Below, one piece after another: positions 1 through 9,245 of a DNA stretch of 64,000 nucleotides. Location of the stretch: positions 4,731,001 to 4,795,000 of the forward strand of contig NZ_CP077087.1 in assembly GCF_014268495.2 (NCBI RefSeq), in the 5' to 3' direction. The notes under the pieces are model-generated. The model saw nothing but the letters and a program-made list of their open reading frames with translations, did no database searches and was not told the origin of the DNA. The stretch comes from Pseudomonas monsensis. Lineage in GTDB: Bacteria > Pseudomonadota > Gammaproteobacteria > Pseudomonadales > Pseudomonadaceae. Numbering within the stretch: position 1 is the first letter of the stretch; each line of letters begins with the position of its first letter. Made by a program: the position numbers and the translations under genes.

Positions 1-1427
1 AGCAGCAGGCAGGATTTCACCTGGGCGCTGGCCATCGGCATGGTGTAGGTCAGCCCCTTGAGCTTGTGACCTCCGCGAATGGTCATCGGCGGACGACCTT
101 CGGCAGCGGTTTCGATCACGGCGCCCATTTCACGCAGTGGATTGGCCACGCGATTCATCGGACGCTTGGACAGCGAAGCGTCACCCGTCAGGGTGCTGTC
201 GAAGTCCTGCGCGGCCAGCAGGCCGGACAGCAGGCGCATCGACGTACCGGAGTTGCCCAGATAGATCGGGCCCGGTGCCGGTTTCAGGCCGTGCAGGCCG
301 ACACCGTGAATGGTCACGCGGCCGTGGTGCGGGCCTTCGATGACCACACCCATGTCGCGGAAAGCCTGCAAGGTCGCCAGGGCGTCTTCGCCCTCGAGGA
401 AACCTTCCACTTCAGTCACGCCTTCAGCCAAGGAGCCGAGCATGATCGAGCGGTGGGAAATCGATTTGTCACCCGGTACGCGAATCCGACCGGAAAGGCG
501 GCCACCAGGTTGAGCCAGGAAGATCAGATCGTTGGAATTCATAGCGTCCACATAGGCCCTGCGGGCCAGGATTTTACTGAAATGCTCGCGGGCAACCCGG
601 GCGCGCGTGAAGACGCCCAATAATTGGTGCCCATCCCCTGCATCGACCGCGTCGCGCAAGGCGTCGAGGTCGCTGCGAAATGTATCGAGTGTGCGCAGGA
701 CAGCCTCGCGATTGGCGAGGAAGATGTCGTGCCACATCACCGGGTCGCTTCCGGCGATTCTTGTGAAATCGCGGAAACCGCCCGCAGCGTAACGGAAGAT
801 CTCAAGATTTTCATTGCGCTTGGCCAACGAATCGACCAGACCGAAGGCCAGCAGGTGCGGCAGATGACTGGTCGCAGCCAACACTTCATCGTGACGCTCG
901 ACCTGCATGTGCTCGACGTCTGCGCCCAATTCGCGCCACAAGCGATCGACCACCGCCAGCGCCGCCGGATCGGTTTGCTCAAGCGGTGTCAGGATCACCT
1001 TGTGCCGACGGAACAGTTCAGCGTTGGAAGCTTCCACCCCGCTCTGCTCGGAACCGGCAATCGGATGCCCCGGCACGAAACGCGCCGGCATGCCGCCGAA
1101 CGCCTCGGTCGCCGCACGCACCACATTGCCCTTGGCACTGCCGACATCAGTGAGAATCGCCGCGCCCAGATCAACGCTCGCCAGACGGGCCAGCACTTTT
1201 TCCATGGCCAGGATCGGCACCGCCAGCTGAATCACGTCGGCGCCCTGACACGCGGCGATCAGATCGTCCTCGCAACGATCCACCACCCCCAACTCGACCG
1301 CCAGCTTGCGCGATTGCGGGTCGAGATCGACCCCGACCACTTCGCGACACACGCCGCTTTCACGCAAGCCTTTGGCAAACGAACCACCGATCAACCCCAG
1401 ACCGACCACCACAAGGCGCCCGATCAT
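1..1427 (-). CDS. Bifunctional prephenate dehydrogenase / EPSP synthase (TyrA-AroA fusion), 3' end cut by window
   Basis: The N-terminal part is a cyclohexadienyl/prephenate dehydrogenase: it opens with the Rossmann glycine motif VVVGLGLIGGS and later has TDVGSAKG and PGHPIAGSE. It should convert prephenate or arogenate on the tyrosine branch. Without an intervening stop the frame runs into 5-enolpyruvylshikimate-3-phosphate synthase (shikimate pathway), recognisable by VPGDKSISHRSIMLG and LGNSGTSMRLLSG. This fusion is typical of Pseudomonas, about 740 residues; roughly 475 are visible and the C-terminus lies beyond base 1. The ATG at 1427 is used because the frame upstream is closed by a stop at once. 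It is last in the serC-pheA-hisC run, 28 bp after hisC. Confidence 0.95.
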   Translation of the reverse strand, partial: MIGRLVVVGLGLIGGSFAKGLRESGVCREVVGVDLDPQSRKLAVELGVVDRCEDDLIAACQGADVIQLAVPILAMEKVLARLASVDLGAAILTDVGSAKGNVVRAATEAFGGMPARFVPGHPIAGSEQSGVEASNAELFRRHKVILTPLEQTDPAALAVVDRLWRELGADVEHMQVERHDEVLAATSHLPHLLAFGLVDSLAKRNENLEIFRYAAGGFRDFTRIAGSDPVMWHDIFLANREAVLRTLDTFRSDLDALRDAVDAGDGHQLLGVFTRARVAREHFSKILARRAYVDAMNSNDLIFLAQPGGRLSGRIRVPGDKSISHRSIMLGSLAEGVTEVEGFLEGEDALATLQAFRDMGVVIEGPHHGRVTIHGVGLHGLKPAPGPIYLGNSGTSMRLLSGLLAAQDFDSTLTGDASLSKRPMNRVANPLREMGAVIETAAEGRPPMTIRGGHKLKGLTYTMPMASAQVKSCLL

Positions 1428-1455
1428 AGGTGCAGCAGATTGCAGTGCAGTGACA

Positions 1456-2568
1456 TCACCCACGAGCCAGAACCTTGCGCAGCGCTTCGAGGAAGCGGCT
1501 GTTTTCCGCTGGCAGACCGATGGTCACCCGCAGGTGGTTCGGCATGCCGTAGTTGGCCACTGGACGCACGATCACGCCTTCGCGCAGCAGTCCCTGGAAC
1601 ACCGGGGCAGCGACCTGAGCGAGATCGACGCAGATGAAGTTGCCTTTGGATTCGATCCAGCCCAGACCCAGCTCACGGAAACCGGCTTGCAGTTGCTGCA
1701 TGCCCGACTCGTTGAGCTGACGGCTTTGCGCCAGATACTCATCGTCCTTCAATGCTGCACAGGCTGCCGCGAGGGCGAGGCTGTTGACGTTGAACGGCTG
1801 GCGAACGCGGTTCAGCACGTCAGCGACCACTGGAGTCGACAGACCGTAGCCAACGCGCAGTGCCGCCAGACCGTAAGCTTTGGAGAAGGTGCGCGAAACC
1901 AGCAGGTTCGGATACGCGGCAAGGAAGTCCAGACCGTCCGGCAAATCACTGCCTTCGGCGTACTCGATGTAAGCCTCGTCCAGCACCACCAGAACGTGCT
2001 CCGGCACATCCTGCAGGAACTCGTCCAGCGCTTCGGCGCCGAACCAGGTACCGGTCGGGTTGTTCGGGTTGGCGATGAATACCACGCGGGTGTTGGCGTC
2101 GATGGCCGCGAGCATGGCCGGCAGGTCATGCCCCCAATCCTTGGCCGGAACCACTTTGGCCTGAGCGCCAACGGCCTGAGTCGCAATCGGATAGACAGCA
2201 AACGCATGCTCACTGAACACTGCGTTCAGGCCCGGCGCCAGATAGGCGCGCGCCACCAGCTCGAGAATGTCGTTGGAACCGTTACCCAGAGTGACCTGGC
2301 TCAGCTCGACGCGGCACTGCTCGGCCAACAGGGATTTCAGTGCAAAACCGTTGCCGTCCGGATAACGGGTCAGCTCGGCCAGCTCTTCACGGATCGCCGC
2401 CAGCGCTTTCGGGCTGGCGCCCAGCGGGTTTTCGTTGCTCGCCAGTTTGACGATTTTCGCCGGATCCAGATCCAGCTCGCGGGCCAGCTCATCCACAGGC
2501 TTGCCCGGAACATACGGCGAAAGTTGTTGCACGCCCGGCTGTGCCAGAGCGAGGAAGTTGCCACTCAT
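1456..2568 (-). CDS. hisC2: Histidinol-phosphate / aromatic aminotransferase HisC2
   Basis: A 370-residue fold-type I PLP aminotransferase of the HisC family. Visible motifs are KLASNENPLG near the N-terminus (residues 41-50), NPNNPTG (about 168-173), the DEAY aspartate segment (about 197-200) and SRTFSKAYGLAALRVGYG, whose Lys230 should form the Schiff base with PLP. It lies 12 bp downstream of pheA and just upstream of tyrA-aroA, so although it is named for histidine synthesis it probably also transaminates phenylpyruvate, 4-hydroxyphenylpyruvate or prephenate. The length is normal for the family. Confidence 0.95.
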   Translation of the reverse strand: MSGNFLALAQPGVQQLSPYVPGKPVDELARELDLDPAKIVKLASNENPLGASPKALAAIREELAELTRYPDGNGFALKSLLAEQCRVELSQVTLGNGSNDILELVARAYLAPGLNAVFSEHAFAVYPIATQAVGAQAKVVPAKDWGHDLPAMLAAIDANTRVVFIANPNNPTGTWFGAEALDEFLQDVPEHVLVVLDEAYIEYAEGSDLPDGLDFLAAYPNLLVSRTFSKAYGLAALRVGYGLSTPVVADVLNRVRQPFNVNSLALAAACAALKDDEYLAQSRQLNESGMQQLQAGFRELGLGWIESKGNFICVDLAQVAAPVFQGLLREGVIVRPVANYGMPNHLRVTIGLPAENSRFLEALRKVLARG

Positions 2569-2580
2569 TTGCTACCGCCC

Positions 2581-3675
2581 TTAGAGAACTGCTTTCGGGT
2601 AGGAACCCAGCACTTTGAGTGCTACTGCTTCCTGACTGATCTTTTCCAGCACACCTTTGATCAACGGATCACGGTGGTGGCCGACGAAGTCGATGAAGAA
2701 CACGTAGGTCCATTTGCCGCTGCGCGACGGACGGGTTTCGATCCGGGTCAGGTCGATGCCGTTGTCATGGAACGGCACCAGCAGCTCGTGGAGCGCGCCG
2801 GGCTTGTTGCTCATCGAGACGATGATCGAAGTCTTGTCGTCGCCGGTCGGTGGCACTTCCTGGTTACCGATCATCAGGAAGCGCGTCGAGTTGTCCGGAC
2901 GGTCTTCGATCTTCTCCGCCAGACGCGTCAGACCATACAGCCCTGCCGCCATGTCGCCGGCAATCGCCGCCGAGTTCCACTCGCCCTTGACCCGCTTCGC
3001 CGCTTCGGCGTTGCTGGACACCGCCACGCGCTCGACATTCGGGTAGTGCGCGTCCAGCCACTTGCGGCACTGGGCCAGCGACTGCGCGTGGGAGTAGATG
3101 CGACTGATGCTGTCGGTCTTGGTGTTTTCACCAACCAACAAGTGATGGTGAATGCGCAGCTCGACTTCGCCGCAGATCACCATGTCGTGTTCGAGGAAGC
3201 TATCCAGCGTGTGGTTGACCGCGCCCTCGGTGGAGTTCTCCACCGGCACCACGCCAAAATTCACCGCACCTGCTGCCACCTCACGGAACACTTCGTCGAT
3301 CGCCGCCATCGGCTTGCTGATCACCGCGTGACCGAAGTGTTTCATGGCCGCCGCCTGGGTGAAAGTGCCCTCAGGCCCCAGATAAGCCACTTTCAGCGGC
3401 TGCTCCAGCGCCAGGCACGAGGACATGATTTCGCGGAACAACCGCGCCATCTCTTCGTTACCCAGCGGCCCCTGATTGCGCTCCATCACCCGCTTGAGCA
3501 CCTGAGCTTCACGCTCGGGACGATAGAACACCGGCACTTCGCCTTCGGCCAGCGAGGCCATCTTTACTCGCGCGACTTCCTGGGCGCAACGCGCACGCTC
3601 ACTGATCAGCTCGAGGACCTTGGTGTCCAGAGCGTCGATGCGAACGCGCAGTGCCTTGAGTTCTTGCTCGGACAT
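2581..3675 (-). CDS. pheA: Chorismate mutase / prephenate dehydratase (P-protein)
   Basis: A 364-residue bifunctional enzyme for the first two steps of phenylalanine synthesis from chorismate. The N-terminal 90 residues are an AroQ chorismate mutase helix bundle (LRVRIDALDTKVLELISERA). The prephenate dehydratase domain follows (YLGPEGTFTQAAAMKHFG, then NSTEGAVNHTLDSF). The C-terminal quarter is an ACT regulatory domain (SIIVSMSNKPGALHELLVPF and ETRPSRSGKWTYVFFID), where phenylalanine normally binds as feedback inhibitor. Its ATG shares one base with the serC stop (TGATG), so the two are translationally coupled. Confidence 0.96.
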   Translation of the reverse strand: MSEQELKALRVRIDALDTKVLELISERARCAQEVARVKMASLAEGEVPVFYRPEREAQVLKRVMERNQGPLGNEEMARLFREIMSSCLALEQPLKVAYLGPEGTFTQAAAMKHFGHAVISKPMAAIDEVFREVAAGAVNFGVVPVENSTEGAVNHTLDSFLEHDMVICGEVELRIHHHLLVGENTKTDSISRIYSHAQSLAQCRKWLDAHYPNVERVAVSSNAEAAKRVKGEWNSAAIAGDMAAGLYGLTRLAEKIEDRPDNSTRFLMIGNQEVPPTGDDKTSIIVSMSNKPGALHELLVPFHDNGIDLTRIETRPSRSGKWTYVFFIDFVGHHRDPLIKGVLEKISQEAVALKVLGSYPKAVL

Positions 3676-4760
3676 CAGCCGTGTTCCTTCTCGAATTCAG
3701 CCATGTACGCCACCAGCGCATTGACGGCGTTGATGTCGACGGCGTTGTAGATGGAGGCGCGCATGCCGCCCACGGAGCGGTGGCCCTTGAGGTTGAGCAG
3801 GCCACGCGCGTCGGCACCGGCCAGGAACGGCTTGTCCAGACGGTCGTCAGCCAGACGGAACGGCACGTTCATCCACGAGCGGTCGGACTTGTTGATCGGG
3901 TTGCTGTAGAGGCCGCTGGCGTCGATGAAATCGTACAGCGTGCGCTGCTTGACGTCGTTGAGTTTGGCGATGACTTCGACACCGCCCTGCTCTTTCAGCC
4001 ACTGGAACACCAGGCCGGACAGGTACCAGGCCAGGGTCGGCGGGGTGTTGTACATCGAGCCGTTATCGGCCGCGACCTTGTAGTCGAGCATGGTCGGGCA
4101 CAGCGAACGGGCCTTGCCCAGCAGATCTTCGCGGATGATGTTGACGACGATGCCGCTCGGGCCGATGTTCTTCTGCGCGCCGGCGTAGATCATGCCGAAA
4201 CGCGAGATATCGACCGGACGCGACAGAATGTCCGAAGACATGTCAGCCACCAGCGGCACGTCGCCGGTTTCCGGGATCCACTGAAACTCCAGACCGCCGA
4301 TGGTTTCATTCGGCGCGTAGTGAACGTAAGCGGCGTCTTTCGACAGGTTCCACTCGTTCTGGCCCGGGATGGCGAAATAGTCGTAAGGCTTGGCGGTAGC
4401 GGCAACGTTGACGTGACCGTAGCGCGAGGCCTCTTCAATGGCTTTCTGCGACCAGATACCGGTGTCGATGTAGTCGGCAGAGCCGCCTTCAGGCAACAGG
4501 TTCAGTGGAATCTGCGCGAATTGCTGGCTGGCGCCACCTTGCAGAAACAGCACTTTATAGTTCGACGGGATATTCAGCAGGTCACGCAGATCCTGCTCGG
4601 CCTGGGTGGCGATGGACACGAACTCATCGCTGCGATGGCTCATTTCCATGACCGACAAACCCTTGCCGTGCCAATCAAGGAGTTCACCCTGGGCGCGCTG
4701 CAGGACAGCTTCAGGAAGCGCCGCAGGACCGGCGCAGAAGTTATAGGCTCGCTTGCTCAC
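3675..4760 (-). CDS. serC: Phosphoserine aminotransferase SerC
   Basis: A 361-residue PLP enzyme converting 3-phosphohydroxypyruvate to phosphoserine (serine synthesis) and acting in pyridoxine synthesis. The start of the family is plain (SKRAYNFCAGPAALP), and GMIYAGAQKNIGPSG holds the PLP lysine. GTG at 4760 gives the usual N-terminus MSKRAYNF; an in-frame TTG at 4766 would add two residues and is less likely. It follows gyrA by 223 bp that contain a REP pair, and overlaps pheA by one base. Confidence 0.96.
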   Translation of the reverse strand: MSKRAYNFCAGPAALPEAVLQRAQGELLDWHGKGLSVMEMSHRSDEFVSIATQAEQDLRDLLNIPSNYKVLFLQGGASQQFAQIPLNLLPEGGSADYIDTGIWSQKAIEEASRYGHVNVAATAKPYDYFAIPGQNEWNLSKDAAYVHYAPNETIGGLEFQWIPETGDVPLVADMSSDILSRPVDISRFGMIYAGAQKNIGPSGIVVNIIREDLLGKARSLCPTMLDYKVAADNGSMYNTPPTLAWYLSGLVFQWLKEQGGVEVIAKLNDVKQRTLYDFIDASGLYSNPINKSDRSWMNVPFRLADDRLDKPFLAGADARGLLNLKGHRSVGGMRASIYNAVDINAVNALVAYMAEFEKEHG

Positions 4761-4813
4761 ATCCAATCTCGCTCTGATTTGGTGGTATCACATATCAGTC
4801 GGCGCCAATCGTG

Positions 4814-4904
4814 TGTGGGAGCGAGCTTGCTCGCGAAAGCGGACTGACATTCAACAACAATGTCGCCTGTTACTCCGCTTTCGCGAGCAAGCTCGCTCCC
4901 ACAG
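4814..4904. repeat. Inverted REP pair (GAGCGAGCTTGCTCGC type)
   Basis: Two copies of a palindromic unit with core GGGAGCGAGCTTGCTCGCGAA face each other across about 35 bp, so the whole can fold into one long hairpin. The same unit recurs at 7965-8036, 34249-34315 and 54196-54286. It lies between gyrA and serC, where it may attenuate transcription or protect mRNA ends. Confidence 0.9.
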
Positions 4905-4983
4905 GGTTCATCATGGGCGTCGATATTTCATACCGGACAAATAACAAGGGGGCGAATTCTCATCCGCCCCCTCGTTTGCCCGC

Positions 4984-7638
4984 TTATTCTTGCGGTTCTT
5001 CGTCTGCTGCGGCGTCGAGTTGCTGGTCTTCGCCAGCATCGTCGCTCACGACGCTGCCTTCGAACTCCTCGCCCTCTTCACCTTCAAGCTCTTCACCTTC
5101 GACTTCCGACGGCTCCTGAACCCGCTCCAGACCGACCAGGGTTTCATCCTTGGCCAGCTTGATCAGCGTCACACCTTGCGTGTTACGACCCAGGCTCGAC
5201 ACTTCGTCGACACGGGTACGCACCAGGGTGCCCTGATCGGAAATCAGCATGATTTCTTCCCCGTCGAGCACCTGCACCGCACCGACCAGACGGCCGTTAC
5301 GCTCGTTGCTGACCATGGCGATCACGCCTTGGCCGCCACGCTTGTACTCAGGGAACTCGGTGATCGCGGTGCGCTTGCCATAACCACGCTCGGAAGCGGT
5401 GAGGATCTGGCTGCCTTCTTCCGGGATCAGCATCGAAATCAGCTTCTGCCCTTCTGGCAGACGCATGCCGCGCACACCACGGGCGGTACGGCCCATCGCA
5501 CGGACGTCGGACTCTTTGAAGCGGGTGACTTTGCCGCCGTCAGAGAACAGCATCACTTCACGCTCGCCATCGGTGATGGCCGCGGAGATCAGCACGTCGC
5601 CTTCGTCCAGCTCCAGCGCGATCAGACCGACGCTGCGCTGACGGCTGAAGGATTCCAGCGGGGTCTTCTTCACGGTGCCGTTGGCGGTCGCCATAAAGAT
5701 GTAGTGACCTTCGGTGTATTCCTCGACCGGCAGCATGGTGGTGATGTATTCACCGTCATCCAGCGGCAGAAGGTTGACCAGCGGACGACCACGGGCGGCG
5801 CGCGATGCTTCCGGAATTTCGTAAGTCTTGAGCCAGTACACCTTGCCCTTGCTGGAGAACAGCAGCAGCGTGGTGTGGCTGTTGGCAACCAGCAGGTGAG
5901 CGATGTAGTCCTCATCCTTGACGCCAGTCGCCGATTTGCCTTTACCGCCACGACGCTGAGCCTGGTACGCCGCCAATGGCTGGGTCTTGGCGTAGCCACC
6001 GTGGGAAATGGTCACGACGCGCTCTTCTTCCGGGATCATGTCACCCAGGGTCAGGTCGAGACGGGCATCGAGAATTTCGGTGCGGCGCACGTCGCCGTAT
6101 TCGGCGCGGATCACTTCCAGCTCTTCGCGGATCACTTCCATCAGGCGCACGGCGCTGTTGAGGATGCGGATCAGCTCGCCGATCTGGTTGAGGATCTCTT
6201 GATACTCGGCCAGCAGCTTCTCGTGCTCCAGACCGGTCAGACGGTGCAGACGCAGTTCGAGAATGGCTTGCGCCTGCTCTGGCGACAGGAAGTACTTGCC
6301 TTCGCGCAGACCGTATTGCGGATCGAGGTTTTCCGGACGGCACGAGTCCGCACCGGCACGTTCAACCATCGCCACCACCGCCGAGGATTCCCATGGGGTG
6401 CTGACCAGCGCCTCTTTCGCTTCCGACGGGGTCGGCGAAGCCTTGATCAGGGCGATGACCGGGTCGATGTTCGACAGAGCAACGGCCTGACCTTCGAGGA
6501 TGTGACCACGCTCGCGCGCCTTGCGCAGTTCGAACACGGTACGACGGGTGACCACTTCGCGACGGTGACGGACGAAGGCTTCCAGCAGATCCTTGAGGTT
6601 CAGGATGCGCGGGCGGCCGTCGATCAGCGCAACAATGTTGATGCCGAATACCGATTGCAGCTGGGTCTGGGCGTAGAGGTTGTTGAGGATCACCTCAGGC
6701 ACTTCGCCGCGACGCAGCTCGATCACGACGCGCATACCGTCCTTGTCGGACTCGTCACGCAGCTCGGTGATGCCTTCGAGCTTCTTCTCTTTGACCAGTT
6801 CGGCGATCTTCTCGATCAGACGCGCCTTGTTCAGCTGGTACGGCAGCTCGGTGATAACGATCTGCTGACGACCACCGACCTTGTCGATGTCTTCGATGAT
6901 CGAGCGGGCGCGCATGTAAATACGGCCACGACCGGTACGGTAGGCTTCGATGATGCCGGCGCGACCGTTGATGATCGCGGCGGTCGGGAAGTCCGGACCG
7001 GGGATGTATTGCATCAGTTCATCGACGGTCAGCTCAGGGTTGTCGATGAGCGCCAGGCAACCGTCGATGACTTCACCGAGGTTGTGCGGCGGAATGTTGG
7101 TCGCCATACCCACGGCGATACCGCTGGAGCCGTTGACCAGCAGGTTGGGGATACGGGTCGGCATGACCGCCGGGATCATTTCGGTGCCGTCGTAGTTCGG
7201 CACCCAGTCCACGGTTTCCTTGTGCAGGTCAGCCAGCAGCTCGTGCGCCAGCTTGGTCATGCGCACTTCGGTGTATCGCATGGCCGCAGCATTATCGCCG
7301 TCGACCGAACCGAAGTTGCCCTGACCGTCTACCAGCAGGTAGCGCAGGGAGAAAGGCTGAGCCATACGAACGATGGTGTCGTACACCGCAGTATCACCGT
7401 GCGGGTGATACTTACCGATCACGTCGCCGACAACACGGGCAGATTTCTTGTACGGCTTGTTGAAGTCGTTGCCCAGCTCGCTCATCGCGAACAGTACGCG
7501 ACGGTGCACGGGCTTGAGGCCATCGCGCGCATCCGGCAGTGCACGGCCGACGATTACGCTCATCGCGTAGTCGAGATAGGACTGTTTCAGCTCGTCTTCG
7601 ATATTGACCGGGAGGATTTCTTTGGCCAGTTCGCCCAT
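4984..7638 (-). CDS. gyrA: DNA gyrase subunit A
   Basis: An 884-residue type II topoisomerase subunit that introduces negative supercoils as GyrA2GyrB2. The breakage-reunion domain holds catalytic Tyr122 in AAMRYTEVRM. The quinolone-resistance region reads HPHGDTAVYD, with Thr83 and Asp87, the residues of susceptible Pseudomonas. The GyrA box is visible as QRRGGKG, and the C-terminal domain ends in a long acidic Glu/Asp tail. ATG 7638 (MGELAKEILPVN) matches the family and has AGGAA about 11 bp upstream; the frame is open 28 codons further but that stretch is not conserved-looking. Confidence 0.98.
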   Translation of the reverse strand: MGELAKEILPVNIEDELKQSYLDYAMSVIVGRALPDARDGLKPVHRRVLFAMSELGNDFNKPYKKSARVVGDVIGKYHPHGDTAVYDTIVRMAQPFSLRYLLVDGQGNFGSVDGDNAAAMRYTEVRMTKLAHELLADLHKETVDWVPNYDGTEMIPAVMPTRIPNLLVNGSSGIAVGMATNIPPHNLGEVIDGCLALIDNPELTVDELMQYIPGPDFPTAAIINGRAGIIEAYRTGRGRIYMRARSIIEDIDKVGGRQQIVITELPYQLNKARLIEKIAELVKEKKLEGITELRDESDKDGMRVVIELRRGEVPEVILNNLYAQTQLQSVFGINIVALIDGRPRILNLKDLLEAFVRHRREVVTRRTVFELRKARERGHILEGQAVALSNIDPVIALIKASPTPSEAKEALVSTPWESSAVVAMVERAGADSCRPENLDPQYGLREGKYFLSPEQAQAILELRLHRLTGLEHEKLLAEYQEILNQIGELIRILNSAVRLMEVIREELEVIRAEYGDVRRTEILDARLDLTLGDMIPEEERVVTISHGGYAKTQPLAAYQAQRRGGKGKSATGVKDEDYIAHLLVANSHTTLLLFSSKGKVYWLKTYEIPEASRAARGRPLVNLLPLDDGEYITTMLPVEEYTEGHYIFMATANGTVKKTPLESFSRQRSVGLIALELDEGDVLISAAITDGEREVMLFSDGGKVTRFKESDVRAMGRTARGVRGMRLPEGQKLISMLIPEEGSQILTASERGYGKRTAITEFPEYKRGGQGVIAMVSNERNGRLVGAVQVLDGEEIMLISDQGTLVRTRVDEVSSLGRNTQGVTLIKLAKDETLVGLERVQEPSEVEGEELEGEEGEEFEGSVVSDDAGEDQQLDAAADEEPQE

Positions 7639-8061
7639 GAGAAGCCTGATTCCTTTTTCTGGTGAAACTTCGTCATATCCATGTGGGAGCAACGAAGCTC
7701 GTCGGGGCCGGCCGAGTGCCATGCACCGACTTACGACAAATCAACATTGGATCGCGGATTTGCGCAGTGAAGACAGCTCCGTGAAGCTGCCTCGGAAAAC
7801 GCCGGATGTTATCACAAGAGCCGCCACGCACCTATCCCCCAGATGCGCATGGAGCATAGTTAGTTGACCGGTGACAGGCTTAAAGGGGACCAGAGAAGCT
7901 CAGAGCTTCTTTGAATGCAGAATTGAGGCTTGGTTTAGCGATGTTTATTGACATTTAGGACCCCTTCGCGAGCAAGCTCGCTCCCACAGGGTTCTGTGGC
8001 GCTCACAAAACCTGTGGGAGCGAGCTTGCTCGCGAAGAGAACAGCGCAGATATCAAGCCAA
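7639..8061. other. Intergenic region upstream of gyrA
   Basis: There are 423 bp between the gyrA start and the mtnA stop, both on minus. It must hold the gyrA promoter, but I see no convincing -35/-10 pair. A degenerate REP-like stretch lies at about 7680-7710 and an intact REP pair at 7965-8036. No protein-coding frame looks real here. Confidence 0.6.
7965..8036. repeat. Inverted REP pair (GAGCGAGCTTGCTCGC type)
   Basis: Two near-identical inverted units (TTCGCGAGCAAGCTCGCTCC and its complement) are separated by about 25 bp containing a further short inverted repeat. The pair lies directly after the mtnA stop and could end or stabilise that transcript. Confidence 0.9.
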
Positions 8062-9138
8062 TCAATGCAGGCGCTTGCGGCACATCAACTGAGCCATTTT
8101 CGCCGTATCCGGACGCTCGACGATGCCCTTTTCGGTGACGATTGCATCAATCAGATCCGCCGGGGTGACGTCGAACACCGGATTGAACGCCTCGACGTCC
8201 GCCCCCACACGCTTGCCACCGACTTCCAGCAACTCGGCGCCATCACGCTCTTCGATCGGAATGTCATCGCCACTGGCCAGAGTCATGTCGATGGTCGAAC
8301 TCGGCGCCACCACCATGAAACGCACGCCGTGATGCATGGCGTTCACGGCCAGCTGATAGGTGCCGATCTTGTTGGCCACATCACCGTTGGCCGTAATCCG
8401 GTCAGCGCCGACGATCACCCAGGTCACGCCTTTGGTTTTCATGATGTGCGCAGCGGCGGAGTCGGCGTTCAACGTGACCGGGATGCCTTCGTTGGCCAGT
8501 TCCCAGGCGGTCAGTCGCGAACCCTGCAGCCATGGCCTGGTTTCGTCGGCGTAGACACGCTCGACCATGCCTTCCAGATAAGCGGCGCGTATCACCCCCA
8601 GCGCCGTACCGAAACCGCCGGTGGCCAGTGCGCCGGTATTGCAGTGGGTCAGGATCGCCTGCGCATTACCCTGGTGCTTGCGGATCAGATCGACGCCGAG
8701 CTGCGCCATGGTCAGGTTGGCTTCGCGGTCACTCTCATGAATGGCGATAGCTTCGGCTTCAAGCGCGGCCAGTGGATCGGCATGCTCTTTCAGACGATCC
8801 AGCCGATCGTGCATGCGACCCAACGCCCAGAACAGATTGACTGCGGTCGGACGAGAATCGGCCAGCAAGGCGAAATCCTCTTCCAGCGCCGCATACCAGT
8901 CGCCACCTTCGGCCACGCGGGCACGGGCCGCGAGGACGATGCCATACGCGGCACTGATGCCGATGGCCGGCGCGCCACGCACCACCATCGAACGAATGGC
9001 TTCAGCCACGCCCGCGGCACTGGTGTAGGCGATCCAGGTTTCCTCGAATGGCAAAACACGCTGATCCAGCAGGTGGAGCGCGCCGTCTCGCCAAACGATG
9101 GCCTTTACTTTCTCCGCAGCCAACAGTCGATCGCGCAT
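8062..9138 (-). CDS. mtnA: Methylthioribose-1-phosphate isomerase
   Basis: A 358-residue enzyme of the methionine salvage pathway that isomerises 5-methylthioribose-1-phosphate to methylthioribulose-1-phosphate; it is related to eIF2B subunits. Family motifs are VVRGAPAIGISAAYG, LTHCNTGALATGGFGTALGV with the proposed catalytic Cys166, and VIVGADRITANGDVANKIGTY with Asp246. It is divergent from the MTA deaminase gene at 9246, so both parts of MTA salvage share one 107-bp control region. Confidence 0.95.
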   Translation of the reverse strand: MRDRLLAAEKVKAIVWRDGALHLLDQRVLPFEETWIAYTSAAGVAEAIRSMVVRGAPAIGISAAYGIVLAARARVAEGGDWYAALEEDFALLADSRPTAVNLFWALGRMHDRLDRLKEHADPLAALEAEAIAIHESDREANLTMAQLGVDLIRKHQGNAQAILTHCNTGALATGGFGTALGVIRAAYLEGMVERVYADETRPWLQGSRLTAWELANEGIPVTLNADSAAAHIMKTKGVTWVIVGADRITANGDVANKIGTYQLAVNAMHHGVRFMVVAPSSTIDMTLASGDDIPIEERDGAELLEVGGKRVGADVEAFNPVFDVTPADLIDAIVTEKGIVERPDTAKMAQLMCRKRLH

Positions 9139-9171
9139 CCCTCACCCCGCACTCATGAACAAAAGCCGCCG

Positions 9172-9177
9172 ATTATA
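9172..9177 (-). promoter_or_regulatory. Candidate -10 element for mtnA
   Basis: On the minus strand this is a perfect TATAAT, 33 bp before the mtnA ATG, in the short divergent region between mtnA and the deaminase gene. No good TTGACA-like -35 sits 16-18 bp upstream, so it is a weak call. Confidence 0.4.
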
Positions 9178-9245
9178 GCGATCCCCCCGCGAAGACGCTC
9201 GGGTATACTTCGCCATCCTTTACAAAAGCACTGGAACCGACCTCG

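Noticed and set aside
4814..4904. CRISPR-like array
   Set aside because: The repeats are palindromic pairs, one per intergenic region, without regular spacers or cas genes.
4990..7665. An 891-codon open frame on plus opposite gyrA, and similar long frames opposite rbdA, mnmC, asnO, pap and etf-QO
   Set aside because: High G+C coding DNA leaves the antisense frame open. The predicted proteins are His/Gln/Arg/Val-rich with no recognisable domain, while the opposite frame is a known enzyme.
7604..7867. 87-codon plus ORF upstream of gyrA
   Set aside because: It starts opposite the gyrA N-terminus, has no ribosome site and no recognisable domain.
7639..9245. SAM-type riboswitch before mtnA
   Set aside because: The mtnA leader is too short and no paired stems or SAM box pattern are visible.
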